A DNA stretch of 64,000 bases, from NCBI GenBank assembly GCA_025462735.1, contig JAOAPC010000010.1:62001-126000 (forward strand), given 5' to 3'. Source of the DNA: Acidobacteriaceae bacterium. Lineage in GTDB: Bacteria > Acidobacteriota > Terriglobia > Terriglobales > Acidobacteriaceae. Each line of letters begins with the position of its first letter. The stretch's first letter is position 1. Positions 33,501 to 41,479 of this stretch are shown here, in pieces. Below the pieces are notes generated by a model. The model was not told where the DNA came from, did no database searches, and was given only the letters and a program-made list of their open reading frames with translations. The position numbers were made by a program, and so were the translations under genes.

Positions 33501-33548
33501 CAGATTCTGGATCTGCTTATCGGGGTTCGAATCCCTGGGGGCAACCAA
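33501..33548 (+). repeat. attR: partial tRNA-Gln copy, right end of island
   Basis: Repeats the tRNA-Gln sequence from the anticodon stem to CCA plus one further base. It lacks one G of the acceptor strand and has no 5' half or promoter, so it is not a gene. Confidence 0.93.
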
Positions 33549-33569
33549 ATATTTTCCACACTTGCGCCA

Positions 33570-33800
33570 CATCCCTCTGATTGGTTTTGCTCTTCCTGGT
33601 GCGGATTGATGCAGAGTTGTTTTCGAATCCCACCGGTCCGTCCACGCCATATCCGCGCCGGAAATCAAGTGGCAGTAGGCATCAACCGCGATCTGAATTG
33701 AACTGAGACCCATTTGATCTTTCACATAGCAAGCGAGGCCCCATCTTGAATAAGCAGCTCCCGAACGTGTGCAGATCGTGGAACCGGAAGCGCCGAACAC
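33570..33800 (-). pseudogene. Decayed C-terminal fragment of a second tyrosine integrase
   Basis: On the minus strand, three frames in turn read [21 protein letters not shown], and YVKDQMGLSSIQIAVDAYCHLISGADMAW. Together these are the end of a tyrosine recombinase ([33 protein letters not shown] in intact relatives, from memory). At least two frameshifts are needed, the Arg of HDLRHT is deleted, and the catalytic HxxH region is altered. It lies just outside attR, so it is a remnant of an earlier element in the same tRNA locus. Confidence 0.8.
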
Positions 33801-33842
33801 CAGATTTCTCGTGCAGTACCTAGTCGTGAAACGGTGATCTCA

Positions 33843-35672
33843 TCAAGAGTTGGAGCGCGGCACATTGGCTGCCTTCTCGTCGAGCTCCGCCCAGAGTGCG
33901 TAAAGTGCGTCCAGATCCTTCTGCGCCCCTTCCATTTCGGCATGAACCGTCACGAGCTTGGGACCATCACTGGCAATTGCCGGATTCTCCAGCTCGGCGC
34001 GCTTGCTTTGCAGAAGGCGCTCGGCATCAGCGATGCGTTGCTCGATTCCGGCATACTCCCGCGCTTCCAGGTACGAGAGCTTCTTCTTCGCTGGCACTGA
34101 CGAATCAGAAGAGGCGAGAACAGGCGCGGTCGAACCGACTTGCGCTTTCATTCCCGGCTTGCGTTCAGCCTGCCACGATTCCCACTGCGCATAATCCGCG
34201 AAACTTTCTGCGCTGCCCCGGCCATCGAGGCCGAGCACAATGTTCGAGACGCGATCCAGCATGTAGCGGTCATGGGTCACCAACACCAGCGAGCCGCGAA
34301 ATTCGAGCAGGCTTTCTTCAAGAATCTCAAGCGTAGGAATATCAAGGTCGTTAGTGGGCTCATCGAGCAGGAGAACGTCGGCTGGCTGCAGCATGAGCTG
34401 AGCGATCAGGACGCGCGCCCGTTCGCCTCCGGAAAGCCGCTCAACCGGTTGACTGAGCTGCTCGCCGGTAAACAGAAATTTAGCCGCCCACGACGCGACG
34501 TGAATGACGCGATCCTGATAGACGACCGAGTCTCCTTCCGGAGCGAGAGCGCGGCGCAGAGTCATATTCGTATCAAGCTGGCGGCTTTGGTCGAAATACA
34601 CAATACGCAACCAGTCTGCGCGACGAACCTCTCCGCCGGTCGGTGTCCGCTCTCCTCTCAACAGGCGTAGCAGACTGGTTTTGCCGCTACCGTTCGGCCC
34701 GACTAATCCAACTCGCATGCCGGCGGTAATGATGAAGTTGAGCCGCTCGAAAAGTTTTCGCTTTCCGACTTCGCAAGTGACATTCTCGAGTTCGATCAGG
34801 CGCTTGGTCTTACGATCGGTCGCCGAGAAGTCAATTTGGGCACTTGCGCTGCGTGTCCTCGCATTCAAATCGGCGAGTTCGCCTATTAACTCGCCGGCCT
34901 TATCAATGCGTGCCTTCGATTTGCGAGTGCGCGCTTTGGCTCCTCGCCGCAGCCACTCGATTTCAGAATGGACTAAATTTTCCAGTGCTTCCTGGCGTTT
35001 CGACTGGGCATGGAGGAACTCTTCTTTCTTTTCCAGGAACGCGCTGTAGTTTCCGCGAACTCGCAGCAACCCATCCGGATATACGCGGCTGAGTTCTGCC
35101 ATCTCGCTCGCTATATTCTCTAGGAAATATCGGTCGTGGCTTACCACAACGCAGGCAAAGGCCGCTTCCTCCAGCAAAGCTTCGAGCCATTCAATTCCGG
35201 CGAGGTCCAGATGGTTCGTGGGCTCATCGAGCAGCAAGACGTCGGGGGCCTGGACCAGGGCTTCTACAATCGCGAGACGCTTCTGCCAGCCTCCGGACAA
35301 CGCGGCAGCCTCGGCTTCGAGATTTTCGAACCCTGCACGGCCCAGGGTCTCGGTAAAGTGTGCGCCATGTTCCGAGTCGGGGTTCGACGAACTCTTGAGT
35401 GCCCTCTCAATAACGGCCCGCACATTTTGGCCTGTTCCAAAATGCGAGTCCTGCTCTACGTAAGCCAACCGCAGACGCTTGCGGATCGCCACGTTCCCGC
35501 TGTCGGGCTCTTCGGTCCCCGCCAGTATCCGCATCAAGGTGGACTTCCCCGAACCATTCGGTCCAATTAACCCGATACGGCTTCCTTCAGAAACCGTGAA
35601 AGACACATCCTCAAAGAGGGGCTTCGCTCCAAAGGACTTTGAGATCTTCTGTGCATTGATGATCGGCGGCAA
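33843..35672 (-). CDS. ABC-F family ATPase, Uup-like
   Basis: 609 residues with two ABC domains and no membrane part. Domain 1: Walker A GPNGSGKST near 35, signature LSGGWQKRLAI, Walker B VLLLDEPTNHLD. Domain 2: GPNGSGKTS near 330, LSGGERARVLIA, LLLDEPTNDLD. The linker between them is charged and helical (GAKARTRKSKARIDKAGEL), and a C-terminal coiled coil follows (YLEAREYAGIEQRIADAERLL), as in Uup. ABC-F proteins act on ribosomes or, for Uup, on branched DNA and ribosomes. It is the first intact gene after the island. Confidence 0.9.
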   Translation of the reverse strand: MPPIINAQKISKSFGAKPLFEDVSFTVSEGSRIGLIGPNGSGKSTLMRILAGTEEPDSGNVAIRKRLRLAYVEQDSHFGTGQNVRAVIERALKSSSNPDSEHGAHFTETLGRAGFENLEAEAAALSGGWQKRLAIVEALVQAPDVLLLDEPTNHLDLAGIEWLEALLEEAAFACVVVSHDRYFLENIASEMAELSRVYPDGLLRVRGNYSAFLEKKEEFLHAQSKRQEALENLVHSEIEWLRRGAKARTRKSKARIDKAGELIGELADLNARTRSASAQIDFSATDRKTKRLIELENVTCEVGKRKLFERLNFIITAGMRVGLVGPNGSGKTSLLRLLRGERTPTGGEVRRADWLRIVYFDQSRQLDTNMTLRRALAPEGDSVVYQDRVIHVASWAAKFLFTGEQLSQPVERLSGGERARVLIAQLMLQPADVLLLDEPTNDLDIPTLEILEESLLEFRGSLVLVTHDRYMLDRVSNIVLGLDGRGSAESFADYAQWESWQAERKPGMKAQVGSTAPVLASSDSSVPAKKKLSYLEAREYAGIEQRIADAERLLQSKRAELENPAIASDGPKLVTVHAEMEGAQKDLDALYALWAELDEKAANVPRSNS

Positions 35673-35783
35673 CGGTGGCGGTCTCCTGCTAATTACGAAC
35701 TACGGTTTTTGGCGAGAATAGGTCGGGCACGTCAAACGTATTGCGACGAGGCGCGAGGTGGGTCGCCACGAGCATAGTGGTTA

Positions 35784-37460
35784 CTACATCAATTCAACTT
35801 CGATTTTCTTTGTGGTCGTGTCCAGCTTCGTGATGCGAAACTGGCGAACCTGTCCTGGCCGGATTTCTTGCGGCTTCGATGACTCCGGAACGGCTCCACT
35901 TTTCCAGCGTGCTGCGAGCATCGAACTCAGCGAAGCGACGTCCGTCCCTGCTCCGGCGGGACGATTAGCATTTTCCTGCTTCGCCTTCGAAATGCTGCAC
36001 GCTGCGCGGATTCCTTCACCTAGTTCCACATGCGCCGCTTCGCCCGAAACTTCTACCACGCGACCGCTGACCATATCACCTTGCTGGTGCTCGGCGACAT
36101 ATTCATCAATGCTGGTCGGAACTAACTGCTTCATACCAAGCTTCAGCCTGCGTTTCGCAGTGTCGACTTCGAGCACCTGTGCTTTCACCAACTGCCCGAC
36201 TTTAAGCACATCCTGCGGATGATTAATTCTCTTCTCCGCGCTGATGTCACTCACGTGAACCATGCCCTCTATGCCTTCCCCCACCTGCACGAACGCGCCA
36301 AACTTGGTAAGGCCCACGACCGGGCCCTCGACCGCCAACCCAATCGGAAATTTCTGCGCAGCATCGGCCCAAGGATCGCCTAGCGCTTGCTTCAACCCCA
36401 ACGACATTCGCTGTTCACCCGGGTTCACTCCAAGGATCACAGCCTCGACTGTGTCGCCACTCTTCACCAAGTCGCTTGGCTGGCGTACTTTTTTGACCCA
36501 CGACATTTCGGACACGTGAATCATTCCCTCAACTCCCGGCTCTAGTTCAACGAATGCGCCGAAGTCCATTACGCGAGTGACAGTACCGCGGACCCGCTCG
36601 CCCACTTTGTACTTATCCGGAACTGAATCCCACGGTTGCGGCTGAAGCTGCTTCATTCCAATCGAAATGCGGCGCTTCTCAGCATCAATCTTGAGAACTC
36701 TTGCTTCGACCTGCTGGCCAACGCTAAGCACGTCCGCAGGCTTATTGATACGGCTCCAGGAAATGTCGCTGACATGAAGCAGAGCGTCTGCCCCGCCTAC
36801 ATCGACGAACGCACCATAATCGGTCAGGCTTCGCACGGTGCCGCTGATCGTCTCGCCCTCCGACAGTTCGGAGTAGCGCCGGTCCTTGAGGGTTTGCTCT
36901 TCTTGTTCGGCAACAATGCGCCTATCGACGACGATGTCTTCATCTGCAGCATCCAGCTTGATTATTCGACAACGGATCTCCTGCTCGACCAATTTCTCCA
37001 TCTCTGCCGCATCCCGCGCTCCGCTGCGCGAGGCCGGCATAAAAGCACGCACGCCCACGTCGACGCTCAAGCCGCCCTTAACAACGCCGGTGACGGTGCC
37101 AACAATCGTGGTTTTATTAGCAAACGCCCTTTCCAGCGCCGCCCAGTCAGCCGGACGGGCCGCTTTGCTTCGAGTCAATAGGTAATAGCCTTCAGGATCA
37201 CGCCCTTTTATCGTGACCTGCACCTTATCGCCGGGTTTCAGTGCCTCGCGGTCGCTCTGGAATTCCGACAGCGGCAATACGCCTTCCGTCTTGAATCCGA
37301 GATCAACGAATATTGAGTCCGGCGATATCGACACCATCGTGCCCTCACGCAATCCTTCTGCTCTCTTAGGAGCCCGGCTGCGCTCGAATTGAGAAAGGAT
37401 CGAGCCGAACGACTCGCCTGGTTCGGCCTTCATCGGTACTTCTGGGGTTTTTGAGGACAT
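35784..37460 (-). CDS. rpsA: 30S ribosomal protein S1-like protein, six S1 domains
   Basis: 558 residues, the usual length for S1. Successive S1 OB-folds can be seen from EGTMVSISPDSIFVDLGFKTEGVLP (about 40), VGTVTGVVKGGLSVDVGVRAFMPASRS (about 120), ISGTVRSLTDYGAFVDVGGADALLHVSDISW (about 205), VRGTVTRVMDFGAFVELEPGVEGMIHVSEMSW (about 290), VEGPVVGLTKFGAFVQVGEGIEGMVHVSDIS (about 375) and VSGRVVEVSGEAAHVELGEGI (about 460). Domains 3 to 5 are closest to consensus. It binds mRNA on the small ribosomal subunit. Because bacterial genomes also carry S1 paralogues, the symbol is likely but not certain. Confidence 0.85.
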   Translation of the reverse strand: MSSKTPEVPMKAEPGESFGSILSQFERSRAPKRAEGLREGTMVSISPDSIFVDLGFKTEGVLPLSEFQSDREALKPGDKVQVTIKGRDPEGYYLLTRSKAARPADWAALERAFANKTTIVGTVTGVVKGGLSVDVGVRAFMPASRSGARDAAEMEKLVEQEIRCRIIKLDAADEDIVVDRRIVAEQEEQTLKDRRYSELSEGETISGTVRSLTDYGAFVDVGGADALLHVSDISWSRINKPADVLSVGQQVEARVLKIDAEKRRISIGMKQLQPQPWDSVPDKYKVGERVRGTVTRVMDFGAFVELEPGVEGMIHVSEMSWVKKVRQPSDLVKSGDTVEAVILGVNPGEQRMSLGLKQALGDPWADAAQKFPIGLAVEGPVVGLTKFGAFVQVGEGIEGMVHVSDISAEKRINHPQDVLKVGQLVKAQVLEVDTAKRRLKLGMKQLVPTSIDEYVAEHQQGDMVSGRVVEVSGEAAHVELGEGIRAACSISKAKQENANRPAGAGTDVASLSSMLAARWKSGAVPESSKPQEIRPGQVRQFRITKLDTTTKKIEVELM

Positions 37461-37669
37461 GTAGGATTACAGGCCGCCATGGCTTGATGCTTCAAGGATA
37501 ACATCGCATATAACCACCTAGAGACAGATCATGAGATGTTTGCGTAGTTGCTTTGGATTGAGAACCCTTGTCAGGTATCGCGGCACCCGAACTCCTACGG
37601 ATCGCTGACCATCTCTCCGCGTGGCAATGCAAATGAATGCTGAAGGTTAGCAATTTCCCGGCCGCCGAA

Positions 37670-40234
37670 TCAACGGGCGCCATGTTTTTGATGGTCGGGA
37701 TCCATTTCCCGTGTACGCAGCCCAGCCATCTCTAGCGCTTGCAGTACGAATGCATTCCAAGCGAACACTCGGTGGTACCCGAAGAATGGATGACTCGGAT
37801 CCGTAGCCAGATATTCCTGACTGGTAGGAAAATCGGGAGCGATATTAATCTCCGCCCAAAGCCGGTTGGGGATAGCTTGATCTGCTTTTGTCCATCCATG
37901 AAGTTTTCCCGCGACATATCCACATATCTCAATCCGCATCCAACTCCCGCCGTTGTAGTAGATGCCGTCCATGTTGTGGTTTGCGTAGTTGGCGGCATGT
38001 TCCTTGCTTATCATGGGATGCCAGGCGTCGGTGAAATAATCCCAACCCTTACCATCCTTCGTGAGACCGATAAATATTGGGCGTACAGTGCCGTCGGCGG
38101 CCGGATAGGGAGCGTCTTTCCGAGGCAGCAACACAGGAATACGGTCAAGATGGTTAATCATCATTTCGTCCGTCAAGATTTTGCGTCCGAACAACCAGAG
38201 GGAAAGAAACTCAGGAAAGATTTCGCCAAAACCGATGGCGTCGCTGATCTTCCTGGTCGGGCGGACAAATTTCAGCACGGGATCGTAGTACGAGCGATAG
38301 ACGCTCTCCGTCTTCTCAATGTAGCCTTCTGAAATTTCATCGCTGACGCCCGGGATATTAAGTGCCTTGATCACGCGCAGCGTCACGGCCAGCATGCCCT
38401 GATTTTCGCAGAGCTCTGAGACACCCTCGGGATAATCAATCACGTCCAGTTGTCCCATCACGAACTGTGCCCAACAAATACCATCGTGCCGTCGATCGTA
38501 GGTTTGCAAACAATATTCAGCCGCTCTTCGGATCCTCTCCATCGGCAGCACGGTTCCGAAGCGTGTACGGTTTAGGAGGGCCCACATGAGCCATAACGGG
38601 GTCGAGTCATTCGATTTGCGCTCCAGATTGGCCATGTACGGCTCTACCAGAGTGTTGATTGCGCCGTTCTCGCCTTGGTTTGCTGCCCAGAGATCGAATA
38701 CTCCTTCATTTAATTCGCGATTGTGAATACCGTTAACTGTGAAGAAACTGTCGCGCATATACATCTCGCCTGCCGCTGAATACCAAATGCTTGGTGCGAC
38801 CATCGGTCGACCGTATTCCGGGGTCACGGACCAGCAAAGCATCAGCAAGTCAGAGTAAAGAACTTTTTCAGTATCGCTACCACGGAAGCCCAGTCCATCG
38901 GCAAGATGACGCTGGGAAGCAAGGCGATAATCGCGAAGCGTGTTTGGAATACCGTCATCAACAAAGATGAAAGAGGTCTTTGCTTCCGTACGGTCCATTT
39001 CGAGACGATGGTAAGGCTGCAAACCTGTGGAAAGGCGCCTAAGTTGCAGCTCTCTAATTTCGATTCTTAGTGCGCCTGCGGCGGATTGGATCCCGATGTC
39101 TTGTTCGGATGCCGCCATGGAAATGTATAAAGTGCCGCCATCTCCGATCAATGAGGGAAAAAACGCTTCGGTTTGGAATTCCGACCATTCCGCCAGAGAC
39201 TCTGGAACGCGGTCGTTGTAGAGCGAAATGTTCTGCAGCCGATTTAGCTGTTTATCCGCATCCCATACCTGCACCGAAAACGACTGAGGTGAACGGTACC
39301 TGAACCGCAGCGAATATATCTCAGTTCCTTTCGCGGAAAATGGAATGACCACACCGGCCCGGGAACTCCGGATAGACAATACCGTTGTTCCGTCGTGTTC
39401 TTCCAGGCTCAAGTCACCCTGCTTGCGCCAGTCGGAAATTGCCGGAAGGGCTACGGGAGCGCCAGAGCCCTGATTTTCTTCGCGTACAAGCGCTTCGCCA
39501 AAGGTCTGTTGCACAAAGAACTGCCGCTTCTCACCTTCAATGTTGCGGGAAACGTAATAAAGGTTTACGTCAGGGATTTGCCGTGGCGCTGGTTTTGTAG
39601 GCTTCCCATCGCGTCGTATCAAACGGCTCCATCCGTTGCGGTAGCCGGAGTCGGTAAGCAAGGCTAGTGTGAGGTCCGCATTTGTTCGAAAGCCGGCAGC
39701 GGGAAAGTATTCACGCAAGGCCCCGCCTCGACAGTTAACCTGATCGAAGCTCCACACGCTTGCTGGTGGTTCCAATGGTTCCAAGCGGTTACTTACCTGG
39801 TAGAACAATTCGTACATATCAATCTGGTGGAATCGAATCTGCTTCCGTACCACCTGAGGGGTGACCACGCGATATTCCACCCTCGCAAAAACCGTGGCAT
39901 TTAGATTTGGAAGCTTGCACTCACCTTCGAGAAGCAGATGATCGTCAGTGCCTGTGCACGAAGTGGCCCGCCAGTTCTGTACTCTCTGTTCGAGACTGCG
40001 ATCACTATTTTGAAAGACCGCAGAAAATTCGCCTTCACCGCTTTGGGCTACCGGTTGGCCATCGAAGAGAATAACTGTTTGATAGCCCTGTCGAGCATCT
40101 CCTGACGCTCGAAGGCTAACCTTAGCGTGCGGAGATCGAATGCTCGTTGCTGCAGACCCATCCCGCCCACAGACCATACCCGCGACCCCAGTCGCGGCTG
40201 AACTGGCGATGAATTGACGGCGCGAGATCCGCAT
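37670..40234 (-). CDS. Tat-exported hypothetical protein, probably carbohydrate-active
   Basis: Start ATG 40234 (MRISRRQFIASSAATG) with GGGAG just upstream; the ORF start at 40264 is rejected. 854 aa. The twin-arginine signal SRRQFIASSAA is followed by a beta-rich N-terminal half (about 40-420) and an all-helical second half (about 450-840) with MRDSFFTVNGIHNRELNEGVFDLWAANQGENGAINT and YYNGGSWMRIEICGYVAGKLHG in parts. A beta-sandwich before an (alpha/alpha) barrel is common in glycoside hydrolases and lyases. The family is not recognised. It is the last gene of the TonB-receptor/GH130-like locus. Confidence 0.7.
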   Translation of the reverse strand: MRISRRQFIASSAATGVAGMVCGRDGSAATSIRSPHAKVSLRASGDARQGYQTVILFDGQPVAQSGEGEFSAVFQNSDRSLEQRVQNWRATSCTGTDDHLLLEGECKLPNLNATVFARVEYRVVTPQVVRKQIRFHQIDMYELFYQVSNRLEPLEPPASVWSFDQVNCRGGALREYFPAAGFRTNADLTLALLTDSGYRNGWSRLIRRDGKPTKPAPRQIPDVNLYYVSRNIEGEKRQFFVQQTFGEALVREENQGSGAPVALPAISDWRKQGDLSLEEHDGTTVLSIRSSRAGVVIPFSAKGTEIYSLRFRYRSPQSFSVQVWDADKQLNRLQNISLYNDRVPESLAEWSEFQTEAFFPSLIGDGGTLYISMAASEQDIGIQSAAGALRIEIRELQLRRLSTGLQPYHRLEMDRTEAKTSFIFVDDGIPNTLRDYRLASQRHLADGLGFRGSDTEKVLYSDLLMLCWSVTPEYGRPMVAPSIWYSAAGEMYMRDSFFTVNGIHNRELNEGVFDLWAANQGENGAINTLVEPYMANLERKSNDSTPLWLMWALLNRTRFGTVLPMERIRRAAEYCLQTYDRRHDGICWAQFVMGQLDVIDYPEGVSELCENQGMLAVTLRVIKALNIPGVSDEISEGYIEKTESVYRSYYDPVLKFVRPTRKISDAIGFGEIFPEFLSLWLFGRKILTDEMMINHLDRIPVLLPRKDAPYPAADGTVRPIFIGLTKDGKGWDYFTDAWHPMISKEHAANYANHNMDGIYYNGGSWMRIEICGYVAGKLHGWTKADQAIPNRLWAEINIAPDFPTSQEYLATDPSHPFFGYHRVFAWNAFVLQALEMAGLRTREMDPDHQKHGAR

Positions 40235-40376
40235 AGTCTCCCCTCGAGCAGTTTTTCCTTGCAATGCCTGTAGACCACAGCGCCACCAAGAGGCTCACAA
40301 TCCGCAATTCTAGGAAAGCTTTGTTGCGAAACTGGATGCCAGCAAAACAAAAAGCTTTAAAGGGATTCGCCTCAAC

Positions 40377-41405
40377 TCAGTGGTCTGGTGCCGACGCTAC
40401 CCCCACGTATCTGTCGGCGCCGCCATAGTAAAAGAGCCATCGGCCACCGTCACGGACCAGTCCTTCGACGAACACAACGTTGGGCACTTGTCCCTTCTTT
40501 TCCCAGTCCTGCACGGGCTCAAAGATTGGTTGCTCGGCGCGAGCAAGGACCTTAGTCGGATCGTTTTTATCAAACAGGACCCACCCAGTCCGGTACACTT
40601 TGTTGTCATCCGCTCCGTTGTAGATTAGGAAAATGCCATTCTCGGTGATTACCGGTGCGGGGCCAGGTTCTACGACCTGAGAATCGAACGATTTCGGGCG
40701 ACCGGACAAAACGGGGTGGTCAAGGGCCTCCGTCCAGTGAACTAAGTCGGAGGAATACGCAATCGACATCTGGGTCAGGTGATTGGCTCCATCAGCAAGG
40801 AAATACATCCAGTACTTGCCATTTATCTTTTCCGGAACAATGGCCCCGGACTTGGTCCAACCAACATTCCATTTCCCCTTGTAGGCAGGCATGATGATGC
40901 CCATCCGTTTCCAATGAATGAGGTCTGTAGATGTTGCCATGCACAGCTGTGCATCGCCATGAATTGGGCCGGTTGCATGCATCCCACTGCCAGCCTGATT
41001 GTTGTAACCCGTATAGGTTAGGTAGAACGTATCTCCGATTTTCACCAATCTGGGATCTTCTACACCACCGCCGGTTTCATAAGGCGCCTCGGCGACCATC
41101 ACCGGCTCGGATCGCGTTACGAAACGAATACCGTCCTCACTGGTGGCGTAACCCAGTGATGATTTACCCTGATGGTCCTGGGCGCGATACAGCATTACGA
41201 ACTTTCCATCATTCTTCACAACAGTGGGATTAAATGTGCCTGCTGATTCGAAACCTTCGCCTCGAGGAGAAATGATGGGATTGTAGGAAGCTCGTTCCCA
41301 TGTTCCGAAGGGTACGCGGATTTGCGTTGTTGTCGCGGTCGCGATTACCGCGACCAGCACGAAGCAGAGGATACGACCCCGTGCACCGGTCAAAATATTT
41401 GGCAT
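40377..41405 (-). CDS. GH130-like beta-propeller glycosidase or phosphorylase
   Basis: Start taken at ATG 41405 (MPNILTGARGRILCFVLVAVIATATTTQ), which gives a signal peptide; a start at 41481-41483 overlapping the upstream stop is an alternative. 342 aa. FNPTVVKNDGKFVMLYRAQDHQGKSSLGYA, GGGVEDPRLVKIGDTFYLTYTGYN, KWNVGWTKSGAIVPEKINGKYWMYF and VVFVEGLVRDGGRWLFYYGGADR, read in parts, are the five-bladed propeller motifs of family GH130/GH43-type enzymes acting on mannosides or related glycans. The VEDPR acidic motif is present. It should be periplasmic and to process oligosaccharides taken up by the TonB receptor in the same locus. Confidence 0.75.
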   Translation of the reverse strand: MPNILTGARGRILCFVLVAVIATATTTQIRVPFGTWERASYNPIISPRGEGFESAGTFNPTVVKNDGKFVMLYRAQDHQGKSSLGYATSEDGIRFVTRSEPVMVAEAPYETGGGVEDPRLVKIGDTFYLTYTGYNNQAGSGMHATGPIHGDAQLCMATSTDLIHWKRMGIIMPAYKGKWNVGWTKSGAIVPEKINGKYWMYFLADGANHLTQMSIAYSSDLVHWTEALDHPVLSGRPKSFDSQVVEPGPAPVITENGIFLIYNGADDNKVYRTGWVLFDKNDPTKVLARAEQPIFEPVQDWEKKGQVPNVVFVEGLVRDGGRWLFYYGGADRYVGVASAPDH

Positions 41406-41479
41406 GAAATTTATACCTTTCTTCTGCGCGCACATCTTTCGAATCTCGACTTTCGGAACGCCGCCGCTGGCTTGAAACA

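Larger units (their letters stand above)
10750..33548. mobile_element. tRNA-Gln-integrated genomic island, about 22.75 kb
   Basis: It is bounded by the direct repeat of the tRNA-Gln 3' half (10750-10798 and 33501-33548). It encodes a P4-type tyrosine integrase (32149-33351, minus) next to attR and an AlpA-like candidate excisionase (31726-32025). The repeated GTGTCCGT arms inside both ends support integrase-mediated mobility. The cargo is modular with mixed strands, many uncharacterised proteins, and a recurring 14-bp element between modules. No relaxase, conjugation pilus, capsid or terminase gene is visible, so it is an integrated island or satellite that would need outside help to move between cells. 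Confidence 0.92.

Noticed and set aside
10750-33548. CRISPR array or integron attC sites as the explanation for the island repeats
   Set aside because: The copies are too few, irregularly spaced by kilobases and lack spacers; no integron integrase or GTTRRRY core pair is visible.
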